A stretch of 51,728 nucleotides of DNA from Acidobacteriota bacterium (lineage in GTDB: Bacteria > Acidobacteriota > Polarisedimenticolia > SMYD01), in the NCBI GenBank assembly GCA_004356015.1, contig SMYD01000008.1, positions 1 to 51,728 of the forward strand, in the 5' to 3' direction. The notes beneath the pieces are model-generated. The model was not told the origin of the DNA. It saw only the letters and a program-made list of their open reading frames with translations, and made no database searches. Below, piece by piece: positions 41,824 through 51,728 of the stretch. Position numbers and translations under genes: made by a program. Position 1 is the first letter of the stretch, and each line of letters begins with the position of its first letter.

Positions 41824-44349
41824 ATGGGCACGGCCGGGAGCAGGTGGGGCAGGCTGGGACGCTTGCTGAAATGGGGGCTGGCGGGTCTTGTTCCCGTCCT
41901 GATCCTGGCGGCGGCCGGTGCCTGGTTTCGCTGGCAGGCACCTCTGCCGGTGACCACAGGGACGCTCCTCGTACAAGGGGCGGCCGAGGCCATCACCATT
42001 GTTCGAGATGATTTTGGCGTTCCCCATGTCACTTCCGGATCGGAGAGCGATGCCGCGTTCGCCACCGGCTTCCTGCATGGTCAGGATCGTCTCTTTCAGA
42101 TGGACCTGATGCGACGCAGCACCGCCGGCCGCCTCTCTGAGTTGTTCGGCCCCATGGCGGTGTCGGCTGATCGCCAGGCACGGCGACGAGGTGTGTACCT
42201 GGGTGTGGCCGAGAGCATCGCGCGCACCCCCGGCGCTCGCGATTTTCTGCAAGCGTATGCCGACGGCGTCAATGCAGCCGTGGCGGCGGCATGGGCCCTG
42301 CCCGTGGAATATCTCCTCCTGCGCGCCAGCTTCTCGCCGTGGTCGGCGGAGGATTCGATCCTGGTGATCCGGGCCATGCAGGAGAGCCTGTCCCATTCCT
42401 CCCGCGAGCTTGTGCGCTTTGCGGCGGCGGAGAAGGTGGGCATCCGGGCGGCGGCCTGGCTGCTGGACGGGCGCCTCAAAGATGATGTGGTGATTCTCGA
42501 AGACGTGGTGCCGGCAGGCGCCGTCGATGCGGATGTCGCTGCCCGTCTCACGGCCACTCTCCTGGACCGGCAAGCCGCTGACCTTGGTCTGGCGCTGGAC
42601 ATGCCGGACCTCCCCGCCGCAGAGATAAGTGCCGTGGCGCGCCCGCTGGTCCAGGAAGAGATGACGGCGCTGTGGAGCGACACGGTCTACGGTTCCAATT
42701 CCTGGGTGGTGGCAGGTGCGCGCACCGCCGGTGGTGCGCCGCTGCTGGCCAACGACACTCATCTCGCTCTGAGCATGCCGGCGCCATTCTACATGGTGGA
42801 TCTGAACTGGCCGCAGGTCCATGTGGCCGGTGCCACGGTGCCGGGATTTCCCGGCGTGATCATCGGCCGCACCGGGAAGATGGCCTGGGGGGTGACCATC
42901 CTCACCGCCGATGTGGCCGACTATGTGGTGGAGACGGTGCATCCCGAGGACCCTGGGCGCTACCTGGTTCTGGATGATGCGGCCGGTGCCGGCAGGCCCT
43001 TCCAGGAGAGGGAAGAGCTGATCCAGGTGCGCGGCGGCGAGGCGGTGACCGAGATGGTGCGCAGCACCATCCACGGGCCGGTTGTGGACGAGGAGTGGCG
43101 TCCGGGCCGGGTTCTGGTCCGGGCCACCTGGCCGGCCGGCCGAGTGGGCGCGCTCACGGCTCTGCGCGGATTTGCCCTTGCCGAGAACGGGACCGCCTTC
43201 AGGGCGGCGGCGGCTGAGCACGATCGGCCGGCGGAGAATCTTGTTTACGCCCATGTGGATGGCACCATCGGCTATGTCGCTGCGGGAAACCTGGTGCGGC
43301 GCGCCGGATACAGCGGGCTGTTGCCGGTGGCGGGCCGTGTCCATGGCCAGCTGTTCGACGGCTGGGACGATCCCCTGGACCGGCCCTGGAGCGAGAATCC
43401 GGGAAGAGGTTTCCTGGTCACCGCCAACAACCGCGTGATGCGCGGCCCGCGCGCCCATGGCTGGAACGGTGTCTGGATTCGCGCCGACCGGGCGGCCCGG
43501 GCACGAGCGCTCCTTACTTCGCGCCGGGATCATGACGCCGCTTCATTCCGTGTCATGCAGGGTGACACCTTCTCACGCCGGGCCGCCCTGATCCTTGAGC
43601 CGCTGGCAGAACTCCTCCGGCAGGGCGCCTGGGAAGCGGATCCCGGGGTCCAGAATGCGGTCGAGGCCTGGGACATCCTGGCCGCCTGGGATCATCGCTA
43701 CGATGAGGGCCCTGCCCCGGGTCTCTACGCTCTCTTTCATGAGAACCTGCTGGTGAGCCTCTTCGCGGACGAACTGGGCGACTCACTGAATCGCGCAGCC
43801 GACGCCGGCCTCATGAAGCTGCTTGCTCCTCAGAACTTCGAGGATGGCGCGCCGATGGGCTTGGTCCACGACTGGTGGGATGATACGCGCACATCCGACC
43901 GTGTGGAGACCGTGAACAGCCAGGTGAACGCAGCCCTGGCCGCGGCCTGGGAAGACATGGAGAGCCGTGTGCCGGGTGGTCCCGCAACATGGGATTGGCC
44001 TGACATGCACCGGGTGCATTTTGTTCACCCCCTCGGCCGGCTACCGCTGCTGGCGCGCTGGTTCAACGGCCCCGATTTGCCGGTGGGGGGAGCCGGCGGC
44101 GTTCTCATGGCCGCGGCGTTCAGAGCATCCCGGTCGTTCGATGTGTTCGCCATGCCGGCCATGCGCATGGTGGCCGACATGGGGGAGGGGGGCGGCCTGC
44201 GCATGGTGATCCCCCCCGGCCAGTCGGGCATACCGGCCAGCAGCCACTTCGTGGATCAGGCGCAGTTGTGGCAGGAACTGGGCGATCTGGAAATCGTCAT
44301 GCCCGCGCGTCCCGCTGTCTCGACCCTGATCCTGCAGCCGGCACCATGA
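41824..44349 (+). CDS. Penicillin acylase family (Ntn-hydrolase) protein
   Basis: ITIVRDDFGVPHVTSGSESDAAFATGFLHGQDRLFQMDLMRRSTAGRLSELFG; GSNSWVVAGARTAGGAPLLANDTHL (autoprocessing Ser region). Confidence 0.93.
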   Translation: MGTAGSRWGRLGRLLKWGLAGLVPVLILAAAGAWFRWQAPLPVTTGTLLVQGAAEAITIVRDDFGVPHVTSGSESDAAFATGFLHGQDRLFQMDLMRRSTAGRLSELFGPMAVSADRQARRRGVYLGVAESIARTPGARDFLQAYADGVNAAVAAAWALPVEYLLLRASFSPWSAEDSILVIRAMQESLSHSSRELVRFAAAEKVGIRAAAWLLDGRLKDDVVILEDVVPAGAVDADVAARLTATLLDRQAADLGLALDMPDLPAAEISAVARPLVQEEMTALWSDTVYGSNSWVVAGARTAGGAPLLANDTHLALSMPAPFYMVDLNWPQVHVAGATVPGFPGVIIGRTGKMAWGVTILTADVADYVVETVHPEDPGRYLVLDDAAGAGRPFQEREELIQVRGGEAVTEMVRSTIHGPVVDEEWRPGRVLVRATWPAGRVGALTALRGFALAENGTAFRAAAAEHDRPAENLVYAHVDGTIGYVAAGNLVRRAGYSGLLPVAGRVHGQLFDGWDDPLDRPWSENPGRGFLVTANNRVMRGPRAHGWNGVWIRADRAARARALLTSRRDHDAASFRVMQGDTFSRRAALILEPLAELLRQGAWEADPGVQNAVEAWDILAAWDHRYDEGPAPGLYALFHENLLVSLFADELGDSLNRAADAGLMKLLAPQNFEDGAPMGLVHDWWDDTRTSDRVETVNSQVNAALAAAWEDMESRVPGGPATWDWPDMHRVHFVHPLGRLPLLARWFNGPDLPVGGAGGVLMAAAFRASRSFDVFAMPAMRMVADMGEGGGLRMVIPPGQSGIPASSHFVDQAQLWQELGDLEIVMPARPAVSTLILQPAP

Positions 44350-45764
44350 CCCGCGGGGTGGCCACGGTGGACCTGGATCCCATGCCCGACCCCGGCCATC
44401 TCCTGCTGGGACTGGCCGCCCTGCGCGACCTGGGCGAGAAGGTGGAACCGTTCCTTCTCGGCGGCGATGCCTCCCTGTTCGGCGAGGAAGAAGACCCGTT
44501 CCTGCTCATGGGGGCGTGGCCTGAAGACCGGCTGGAACTGGCTCGGGAGAACGGTCCGGATTTTCCCTGGGAGACCGGTGCCGGCGACCTGCTCGCCGCC
44601 GTGGAGAAGTTCGTCGGTTCTCAGGATGATGAGGACGCCGCCGCGGATGACGATCCCTGGCGCCGCCCCCTGACCGTCGGCTGGATCGGTCACGAACTGC
44701 CGGCCACGGTTCTCAGCCGCCATGCCGCCTATCTCGTCCTCTGGCCGCGGCGTGGTGTGGCGCGGGCGGTGGCCGTCGCGGCCGCGGACAGCACTTCGGC
44801 AGATTCGGCGCAGGCGCGCCTGGCGCTGCTGGTCCAGGATATTCATCAGGCCGGGGCCCGGGGCCGGCGGCTGGCGCCGGACCTGGTAGGCATGCCGGTG
44901 GCAAGCGGCGCCCATGCGCCGGTGGGAAGTGAACAGCATGGCCGGCGGGTGCAGACGGTTCTTGATGCCATTGCCGCCGGTGATGTGTATCAGGTGAACC
45001 TGGCCCACGGTCTGTCTCTCGAAGGGTTCCCCGCCGAAAACAGCAGGCGCGCGGCGGCCTTTCTCCACCTGTGGCGGGAGAACCCGGTCTCCTATCCGGC
45101 CTACGTGCAGCAGGGTGACACGACCATGCTCTCCTTCAGCCCGGAGCGCTACCTGGCGCGGAGGGGCGCCATGCTGGAGAGCAGGCCCATCAAAGGGACA
45201 CGCCCCCGGGGAGAGACCCCGGCCGCGGACGCGCGGCTCGCCCGGGATCTTGAGGTCTCCGCCAAGGATCGGGCCGAGAACATCATGATCGTGGATCTGG
45301 TGCGCAACGACCTGGGGAGGGTGGCCGAGATCGCCAGTGTCTCCGTGCCGGTTCTTTGCCGGCTGGAATCGTTCACGTCAGTTCATCATCTCGTGTCCGT
45401 CGTGCAGGCGCGCCTGCGTCCCGGCGTCGGCCTGGCTGAAATCCTGGCGGCGGTGCATCCGCCCGGCTCCATGACCGGCGCGCCCAAGATGCGTGCCGTC
45501 TCCCTGCTGGCGGCCCTGGAGGGCGAGCCCCGTGGTATTTATGCCGGCGGTCTGGCATGGTTTGCGGGACCTGCGCGCTTCCATCTGTCCATGGTGATCC
45601 GCACCATCCTGGCCGGGAGAACGGGCGCGTCTCTCCACGTGGGAGGTGGCATCGTGGCCGACTCCGATCCCGAAGACGAATATCAAGAGACACTCCACAA
45701 GGCCGATGCCCTGCTGCGCTCCCTGGCGGTGCCGCCGGGCTTCGCACGGTCCAGAGAAGTGTAA
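44346..45764 (+). CDS. pabB: Aminodeoxychorismate synthase component I
   Basis: ATGA overlap with the acylase gene; GDVYQVNLAHGLSLEG, SRPIKGTRPRGETPAADARLARDLEVSAKDRAENIMIVDLVRNDLGRV, HPPGSMTGAPK. Confidence 0.92.
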   Translation: MTRGVATVDLDPMPDPGHLLLGLAALRDLGEKVEPFLLGGDASLFGEEEDPFLLMGAWPEDRLELARENGPDFPWETGAGDLLAAVEKFVGSQDDEDAAADDDPWRRPLTVGWIGHELPATVLSRHAAYLVLWPRRGVARAVAVAAADSTSADSAQARLALLVQDIHQAGARGRRLAPDLVGMPVASGAHAPVGSEQHGRRVQTVLDAIAAGDVYQVNLAHGLSLEGFPAENSRRAAAFLHLWRENPVSYPAYVQQGDTTMLSFSPERYLARRGAMLESRPIKGTRPRGETPAADARLARDLEVSAKDRAENIMIVDLVRNDLGRVAEIASVSVPVLCRLESFTSVHHLVSVVQARLRPGVGLAEILAAVHPPGSMTGAPKMRAVSLLAALEGEPRGIYAGGLAWFAGPARFHLSMVIRTILAGRTGASLHVGGGIVADSDPEDEYQETLHKADALLRSLAVPPGFARSREV

Positions 45765-45851
45765 CTTCAAGAGTACACGCGACTTATGCCGATCTGCTGG
45801 CGCGCGAGTGGGGAACGGAGTAAAATTTGCCGGGTCACTCCCCTCAAGATT

Positions 45852-46769
45852 ATGCGAAGCCTTCGTGCCATCTCGATCTGTGTCGGTGCGTGCCTGCTCA
45901 TGCCGGCGCTCGCGACCGTGTTCCCGACCGGGCCCTCTCTCGCTGCGGACGCCGGCGGGGAGATGCCCTCCTTTGGCATGACCCTGGTTCAGGAAGAGGG
46001 GACTCTGATAGTGCGCGACCTTGTGCCCAACGGCCCGGCTTACCGCGCCGGCGTCCGTCTCGGAGATACCTTCCTCAGCATTGACGGCGTCCGCCTCAAG
46101 GGTGCCACATTCGAGCAGGTGCGGGCGCGCCTCACGGCCCCGCGCGCCGACGCCGTGACCCTGCAGGTCCGCCGACGGGCCGGCGGGAACCAGGAATTGC
46201 GCCTCAAGCGTCCGGCGCCCAATGCCGCCCTGACTGCCGCAGCCCTCGCGTGGCGCTCGTCCGGCGCGCTGGACGCGGGACAGCAGGGCGCCATCCCCGG
46301 TCCTCAATCGACCGGCCGCTCCGATGTGATCGACCGGGGCACCCTGCATGTGGGTGATGATCTCATCGACTTCACCCTGCCCCGCCTGGGAGGCGGCGAG
46401 GTCACCCTCAGCGAGTTCACCGGCAAACCGATCCTGTTGGATTTCTGGGCCACGTGGTGCGGTCCCTGCCGGGCGGCGGCACCGGGCCTGGCGGCGATCA
46501 CCACCAGGTTCGGGGACAAGATCCAGATCATCGGTATCAACATGGATTCGACGCCGGGGATGGCCATCCAGTATGCCCAGGGCGCCGGCCTCACCTATCC
46601 CCACGCCTTCAGCCAAGGGTGGGAGGATCCGGTCATCCGGGAGTACGGCATCCATCTCACCGGTATTCCTTTTAACATTCTGTTCGATGCCCAGGGCCGC
46701 GTTGCGGCCATGGATCTGCACGGGCAGCCTCTGGCAGATGCCCTGGAGCTCCTCCTCCACAGGGAGTGA
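45852..46769 (+). CDS. Secreted PDZ-thioredoxin (TlpA-like) fusion protein
   Basis: Signal peptide; PDZ VRDLVPNGPAYRAGVRLGDTFLSIDGVRLKG; Trx LLDFWATWCGPCRAAAPGLAAI. Confidence 0.88.
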   Translation: MRSLRAISICVGACLLMPALATVFPTGPSLAADAGGEMPSFGMTLVQEEGTLIVRDLVPNGPAYRAGVRLGDTFLSIDGVRLKGATFEQVRARLTAPRADAVTLQVRRRAGGNQELRLKRPAPNAALTAAALAWRSSGALDAGQQGAIPGPQSTGRSDVIDRGTLHVGDDLIDFTLPRLGGGEVTLSEFTGKPILLDFWATWCGPCRAAAPGLAAITTRFGDKIQIIGINMDSTPGMAIQYAQGAGLTYPHAFSQGWEDPVIREYGIHLTGIPFNILFDAQGRVAAMDLHGQPLADALELLLHRE

Positions 46770-46780
46770 GGCCTTCCCCT

Positions 46781-48178
46781 ATGGCGACGATTCTATTTCT
46801 GGATGACGACCTGCTGCCGCAGGTTCTCGGCGACCGCATGAGTGGGGAGAAGACGCCCTATCTCTTTGCCACGCCCAACGGAAATCTGGCCCGCTCCCTG
46901 AAACGCAAGGGACTCAAGGCCGTTTCCGGCAGCCTGCGTTCCAGCCGCCTTTATAACCGCCTCGATCTGAACGGTTCCTCCCGCATCGTCATCGATCTCG
47001 CGGACAAGGGCTCCACCTATGCCGTACTGGAGGAAATTCAGAAGCGCGTCGGGCAGGTGCCCGTGGTGGTGGCTCTCAAGGAGGGGAGCGGCCTGGATGA
47101 AGGGCAGCTTCTCGAGCAGTTTCCCGGGGTCAAGGTGGTGCGCCTCCGTGCCCTCCTGGAGGACGGCCTCAAGGTCGAGATGGAGTACGCGGCCACCCGT
47201 CGCCTCGTGCACCGCTACCAGGAAGATTTTCAGAAGGCGGAGCGCATCCTGATCCTCCTTCATGACGACCCCGATCCCGATTCCATGGCCTCGGCCCTGG
47301 CCCTGCGCACCATTTTGGGCCGCAATCGCCAGACCGCGGTCATCGGCACCTTCGCGCCGGTCACCCGCCCTGAGAATCTGCGCATGACCAGGATGCTCGA
47401 TCTGACCGTGAAGACCCTGACCCAGTCAGACATGGCGCGTTTCCAGCGCATCGCGGTCCTCGACATCCAGCCCCATTACTGGGCCGACCGCTTCCGTGAG
47501 GTCGATCTGGTCATCGATCATCACCCCCAGGCCAAGGGATACAAGGCCCGCTTCAAGGATCTGCGCCCCCGGGTCGGTGCCACGTCCACCATCATGCTGG
47601 AACACCTGCTGGCCGCCGGCGTGTCCGTATCGGAGCGCATGGCCACGGCCATGCTGTATGCCATCAAGACGGACACGCTGTTCCTGGAGCGGGGTGTGCA
47701 CCCTGCGGATCTGCGATCCTTCATGTACCTCTACCAGAGAGCCAACCTGAACGTCATGCGCAAGATCGAAGGCCAGGGCCTCACCATGGAGCGTCTCCAG
47801 TTCATTGACCGGGTGCGCCAGCAGCACATGTTCGCGGATGGATTCCTCTATGCCCATCTGGGTCCCATCCCCCGGGATGATCTGGCCCCCGCGCTGGCCG
47901 ATTTCTTCCTGCAGGTGGATGACGTGAAGTGGTGCGCGATTTCCGGCGAGGTGGGCGGGCAGGTGACCCTTTCGTTGCGCAATCTGGGCTACCAGAAGTC
48001 GGCCGGCGATGTGGTCAAGGCGGTGTTCGGCGATATCGGGAACGCGGGCGGCCACCGCAGCGCCGCCAAGGCGGTCATCCCCATGGACAAGTTCCGCAAG
48101 AAATTCGGCGTCCCGTCCCGTAACGGCAAGGTCGCCGCCGCTGTGTATGCCAAGCTCAGGGAAGCCACCGGCCTGTGA
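46781..48178 (+). CDS. DHH-family phosphoesterase with an additional N-terminal domain
   Basis: RILILLHDDPDPDSMASALALRTIL, AVLDIQPHYW, DLVIDHHPQ, C-terminal DHHA1-like VKWCAISGEVGGQVTLSLRN. Confidence 0.85.
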   Translation: MATILFLDDDLLPQVLGDRMSGEKTPYLFATPNGNLARSLKRKGLKAVSGSLRSSRLYNRLDLNGSSRIVIDLADKGSTYAVLEEIQKRVGQVPVVVALKEGSGLDEGQLLEQFPGVKVVRLRALLEDGLKVEMEYAATRRLVHRYQEDFQKAERILILLHDDPDPDSMASALALRTILGRNRQTAVIGTFAPVTRPENLRMTRMLDLTVKTLTQSDMARFQRIAVLDIQPHYWADRFREVDLVIDHHPQAKGYKARFKDLRPRVGATSTIMLEHLLAAGVSVSERMATAMLYAIKTDTLFLERGVHPADLRSFMYLYQRANLNVMRKIEGQGLTMERLQFIDRVRQQHMFADGFLYAHLGPIPRDDLAPALADFFLQVDDVKWCAISGEVGGQVTLSLRNLGYQKSAGDVVKAVFGDIGNAGGHRSAAKAVIPMDKFRKKFGVPSRNGKVAAAVYAKLREATGL

Positions 48179-48594
48179 AGCAGACAGCCACCGAGTTCGT
48201 GGTGGTGACAGAGGGGCGCGGGATGGTGGAGATCACCGCTGAAGTTCTGGCCTGGGTGGCCGGCAGTGGCCTGGAGCAGGGCCTTCTCACCCTGCATGTG
48301 CGCCACACATCGGCCTCTCTGCTCATCCAGGAGAACGCGGACCCGGAAGTGCAGGCCGACATGGAGCGCTTTCTGTCGCGCCTGATCCCCGACGGCGATC
48401 CTCTCCTGCGCCACACGGCGGAAGGCCCCGACGATATGCCCGCCCATGTGCGTGCGGCCCTCACCGCCACCTCGCTCTCCCTGCCGGTGAGCGGTGGCCG
48501 ACCGGCCCTGGGCACCTGGCAGGGGATCTATCTCTACGAGCATCGCCTGGCGCCTCACCGCAGGCTCATTGCCGCCCACCTCATGGGTCAGTAG
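48175..48594 (+). CDS. YjbQ/UPF0047 family protein
   Basis: ITAEVLAWVAGSGLEQGLLTLHVRHTSASLLIQENADPEVQADMERFLSRLIPD...GTWQGIYLYEHR. Confidence 0.93.
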   Translation: MKQTATEFVVVTEGRGMVEITAEVLAWVAGSGLEQGLLTLHVRHTSASLLIQENADPEVQADMERFLSRLIPDGDPLLRHTAEGPDDMPAHVRAALTATSLSLPVSGGRPALGTWQGIYLYEHRLAPHRRLIAAHLMGQ

Positions 48595-48596
48595 AG

Positions 48597-50300
48597 GTGC
48601 CCGGAGGCGAGACGCGCCCGCTCCCGCCTGCGGTTCCGGCGCGTCACGCCGTGCCCGGATGGATGGCGGCTGTCGTGCTGGCCGCAACGGCCGTCTTTTC
48701 CTGGCTCCCGGCTCTGATCGATCAGGCCCGGGACGTGGATGTCCTGCTTTACGCCGCGGCAGCGGCGCGATCCAATGCCGCCGGAACTCTGCCCTACATC
48801 GCGGCCTGGATTGAAAAAGGACCCCTGGCCATGGGCCTCTTCCAGATCCTGTTCGCCCTGTTCGGCGCCTTCAACCTGGCCGCTCTGGCTCTGGCCTGGC
48901 TGGTTCTCGCCCTGGGCACCATGTGGATGGTGGCATGTCTTGCCCGCAGGTTGGGAGGCGGCGCCTGGTGGGCGGCGGCCTTCTTTGCCGCTGCTCTCCC
49001 GGCCGTGGGAGGCTCTCTCAACACCGAAGTCCCGGCGGCAGCAGCCGCCATGGGAGCTCTATTGATCTGGCTGCGTGCCCGGCAGCAGAGAGGCGGCGGC
49101 TTCCGGCTTGCTGTCGTCGCCGGGCTGCTGGCGGGAACTGCTTTTCTCTGCCGGCAGAATGCAGGCATCCTGGCTCCGGCCCTGGTGGCGGCGGATCTCA
49201 TCAGCACCGGCGGTGTGCACCTGCCGTGGCGGCTGCGCCTGGGCCGGCCTCTTGCCCTCCTGGTGGGATTTGTGGCGCTGCCGCTGCTGACGGTGTTGGT
49301 CTATGCGGCCCTGGGAGAACTCGAGTCATTTCTCTTTTGCTTTCATGGCTACAACGTGAATTTCTACATGGCCGCCACGCGCGTGACCACAGAGAGGCTG
49401 CTGCTGGCTCCCTGGACGGCGGTTACCAATTTCCTCGTGCCGGTGGCCACGGTGGCCACCCTGGGGCTGGCCGGCATGGTGGCGGTGTTATGGGGCCCGC
49501 TCCGCTTCCGGCGTGCCGACCCTGGGCAGGGTGTGGCCAGGCTGGCCGTCCTCTTGCTGGCACTGTCCCTCTTCGCCAGTCTGTTTGCCGGGCTGCGCTT
49601 CTTTGCCCATTACTTCGCTCTGGCCCTGCCTTTCTGGGCAGCCCTGGGCGGCTGGTTCACGGGCACGAAGATCCGTCACGCGCGGCCGCTCCATGCCCTG
49701 GCCGTAACTCTCCTGGTGATGACGGCGCTGGGACTGGAGGTCGGCCGGCGCCCCTGGTTGGATACGCTGAGGCGCACCAGGGAATGGGTGGTCTCGGGCC
49801 GGATCCTGGACGCGGCGGATCCCCTGGCCTGGCCGCGCAGGGACGGCCTCGCGACCGCTGCGGCTCGCTATATCCGGGCGAACAGTTCTCCTGATGACCG
49901 TGTGTTTGTCTGGGGCATGCGCCCCCATGTGCAGGTTTACGCCCGCCGCCTTCCCGCCACCCGCTTCGTCACCAGTACTTTTCTGACCGGCGTGGTGCCG
50001 TGGGAGCGGCTTGAACCGGCGGATGGCACGGCCGACTGGATCGTGCCCGGGTCCTGGGATCTCTTCATGGCCGACATGGAACAGGAGCGGCCCCTGTTTG
50101 TTGTGGACGCCAGCTACGACCATATGTTTGCCAACGGTGCCCACAGTCCAGAGCACTACCCGCTGCTGAGGGATTTGCTGGCGCGCCAGTATGAGCAGGT
50201 GAAATCGTTCGGTGAGATCGATCGGATGATCCTGTGGCGCCGCAAGAGCGAAGAATCATCCGGGACGTTCACCAGCGGGTATCGAGAAACCATTCCATGA
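48597..50300 (+). CDS. GT39/ArnT-like polytopic glycosyltransferase
   Basis: 567 aa, many TM segments; DVDVLLYAAAAARSNAAGTLPYIAAWIEKGPLAMGLFQILF near the N-terminus. Confidence 0.75.
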   Translation: MPGGETRPLPPAVPARHAVPGWMAAVVLAATAVFSWLPALIDQARDVDVLLYAAAAARSNAAGTLPYIAAWIEKGPLAMGLFQILFALFGAFNLAALALAWLVLALGTMWMVACLARRLGGGAWWAAAFFAAALPAVGGSLNTEVPAAAAAMGALLIWLRARQQRGGGFRLAVVAGLLAGTAFLCRQNAGILAPALVAADLISTGGVHLPWRLRLGRPLALLVGFVALPLLTVLVYAALGELESFLFCFHGYNVNFYMAATRVTTERLLLAPWTAVTNFLVPVATVATLGLAGMVAVLWGPLRFRRADPGQGVARLAVLLLALSLFASLFAGLRFFAHYFALALPFWAALGGWFTGTKIRHARPLHALAVTLLVMTALGLEVGRRPWLDTLRRTREWVVSGRILDAADPLAWPRRDGLATAAARYIRANSSPDDRVFVWGMRPHVQVYARRLPATRFVTSTFLTGVVPWERLEPADGTADWIVPGSWDLFMADMEQERPLFVVDASYDHMFANGAHSPEHYPLLRDLLARQYEQVKSFGEIDRMILWRRKSEESSGTFTSGYRETIP

Positions 50301-50941
50301 GCGCCGTCTGGCCCAGATGCCAGAGAGCGGTGAGGGAAAAGAGCCAGAGGCCGGCGCGCGCCGGCCGCTTCCCGTGTCAGGGCCATGGCGAAGAGGGCGC
50401 CGGCAGCCATGAGGGGCACGGCGAAGATCATGTCCATGGAGGTGGCTCCATAGAGGGCCACGGCCGGTGTCATCACCCAGAGGATGGCCGCGGCGCGGGC
50501 GCCACGCTCCGGGAGAAAACAGCGTGCCCAGGCGAGCATGGGCAGGAGGCCGAGAGTGGACAGCAGGACGACCGCCAGGGACACCGGGCCGGCCCGTCCT
50601 CCCGTCGCCCGATCCAGGATCCAGAGGAGGATGCGAGCCCCAGGCCCAGTGCCAGCACCGGGAGCAGCCACCAGGCGCCATCGCCCCGCCGCCACAGGGC
50701 CCAACAGGGGAAAAAGGAAATCGCGGCGCAGAAGGCCCATGGCAGGGGCCAGAAGCGGCAGAACCTTCAAGGCGAAGAGGAGCGCCAGAAAACCCATGGC
50801 TCGGGCCGACTGATCCGCCGCCACCGCGGCATAGGCCGGTTCTCCCGGCCGGTGCAGGCGGCGGGCCCGGTGCAGGCCGCGGGCGAGAACCCAGGCGGTG
50901 AGGGCCAGGCCGAGGCTCAGCAGGATGAGGTTGGCATCCAT
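50269..50941 (-). pseudogene. Polytopic membrane protein (GT39-like) with an apparent frameshift near 50349-50366
   Basis: MDANLILLSLGLALTAWVLARG...MDMIFAVPLMAAGALFAMALTREAAG is membrane-like, then turns into non-membrane sequence. Shifting frame gives LWLFSLTALWHLGQTALMEWFLDTRW* with stop at 50271-50269. Confidence 0.5.
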
Positions 50942-50959
50942 CAGGTCGGCCGAGCGCGA

Positions 50960-51728
50960 TCAGTCCAGGTAACCCAGGCTGCGCAGGCGCTGGCGAATCT
51001 CGGGTGACATTTCCAGGGAAGGGCTGCCGGTGCCGGCAGCGGCACCAGCCGGCAGCCGCTGCTCCAGACTGGCGGCCAGCCTGGACCATGGCTCCTCATC
51101 CGTCATCCCCGCATGGAAAAGGTTGTGTTGCTCCAGCGGATCCGCCTCCAGGTCGAAGGCCATGTGATGTCCATCGGAAGACCGGATCCATTTGTGATCT
51201 TCGCTGCGGATGCCGTCTAGAGAGCGATCCCAGGGCGAAGGGTCGAGACCCAGGCGCGAACGGACCCGATCCAGAACAGGGTCCGGGCGCGCGTACTGAA
51301 AGTAGACCCGGCCGGCGGGAGGGGCCTGTGCGCCGGCTTCATCAGTGCCGGGAAGGACGCCGGCCAGTTGCAGGATCCGGCGCGGGATCGAGGCCAGGGA
51401 GACCAGGCCGTTCTCGGTCGAGCCGGCGGGGACGCCCGCTGGATAGCGGATCAGAAGAGGGACATGAACCAGCGTGTCATAGAGGCCCAGCTGGTGATCC
51501 AGGGGGGCGTGATCGTTCAGGTTCTCGCCATGATCGGAGGTCACGACGATGATGGTGTGATCCAGCCGTTCACTTTGTCGCAGACGATCCAAGATGCGCT
51601 GTAGGATGGAATCCGCGTAGGCCACTTCAGCGGCGTAGAGAGAGCGCAGCAGCCGCGCGTCATCACTTGAAAGAGTGTCACCGCCAAGACCGGTGAGTGG
51701 ATTCTGATCCAGCGCATGAATCTGGTCG
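50960..51728 (-). CDS. Sulfatase-superfamily protein, C-terminal part (truncated by window edge)
   Basis: TIIVVTSDHGENLNDHAPLDHQLGLYDTLVHVPLLIRYP...LRSLGYLD; frame open to the window end. Confidence 0.88.
   Translation of the reverse strand, partial: DQIHALDQNPLTGLGGDTLSSDDARLLRSLYAAEVAYADSILQRILDRLRQSERLDHTIIVVTSDHGENLNDHAPLDHQLGLYDTLVHVPLLIRYPAGVPAGSTENGLVSLASIPRRILQLAGVLPGTDEAGAQAPPAGRVYFQYARPDPVLDRVRSRLGLDPSPWDRSLDGIRSEDHKWIRSSDGHHMAFDLEADPLEQHNLFHAGMTDEEPWSRLAASLEQRLPAGAAAGTGSPSLEMSPEIRQRLRSLGYLD

Noticed and set aside
41443-43533. Minus-strand ORF (696 aa) antisense to the penicillin acylase gene
   Set aside because: Plus strand has a clear Ntn-hydrolase; the antisense composition is low quality.

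Overview
Window of about 51.7 kb from a GC-rich, Gram-negative-type bacterial chromosome, densely coded and mostly housekeeping. Lineage cannot be fixed without a search. Main blocks: (i) a truncated AhpD-like end and decayed gene fragments; (ii) an M14 peptidase divergent from a large multidomain envelope protein; (iii) groES-groEL with a clear CIRCE operator and promoter; (iv) a two-gene unit of a single-module Clp/HSP100-type AAA+ ATPase coupled to an unrecognised 232-aa protein, next to a CtpA/S41 protease; (v) tatA/B-tatC-GT2-(GT4 fused to an LPS-kinase-like domain), convergent to a GT9 heptosyltransferase; (vi) Trm112-like and OmpA/TSP3 proteins; (vii) a Kdo operon kdsB-pyrG-kdsA-kdsD-kdsC; (viii) a CrtC/AttH-like protein, ABC-2 exporter, icd, PduO-type adenosyltransferase, ferritin-like/VIT1 protein, mdh, sulfatase-fold lipoprotein and surE; (ix) a block with a double-CDGSH/GltS-FMN fusion and small membrane proteins; (x) penicillin acylase, pabB, PDZ-TlpA fusion, DHH phosphoesterase, YjbQ, GT39 proteins and a partial sulfatase. 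I saw no tRNA, rRNA, CRISPR array, transposase or phage gene. The best candidates for something undescribed are the AAA+/partner unit (8990-11586), the GT4-kinase fusion (15380-17386) and the CDGSH2-GltS fusion (37468-38997). Family calls come from reading motifs in the translations; no database search was run.
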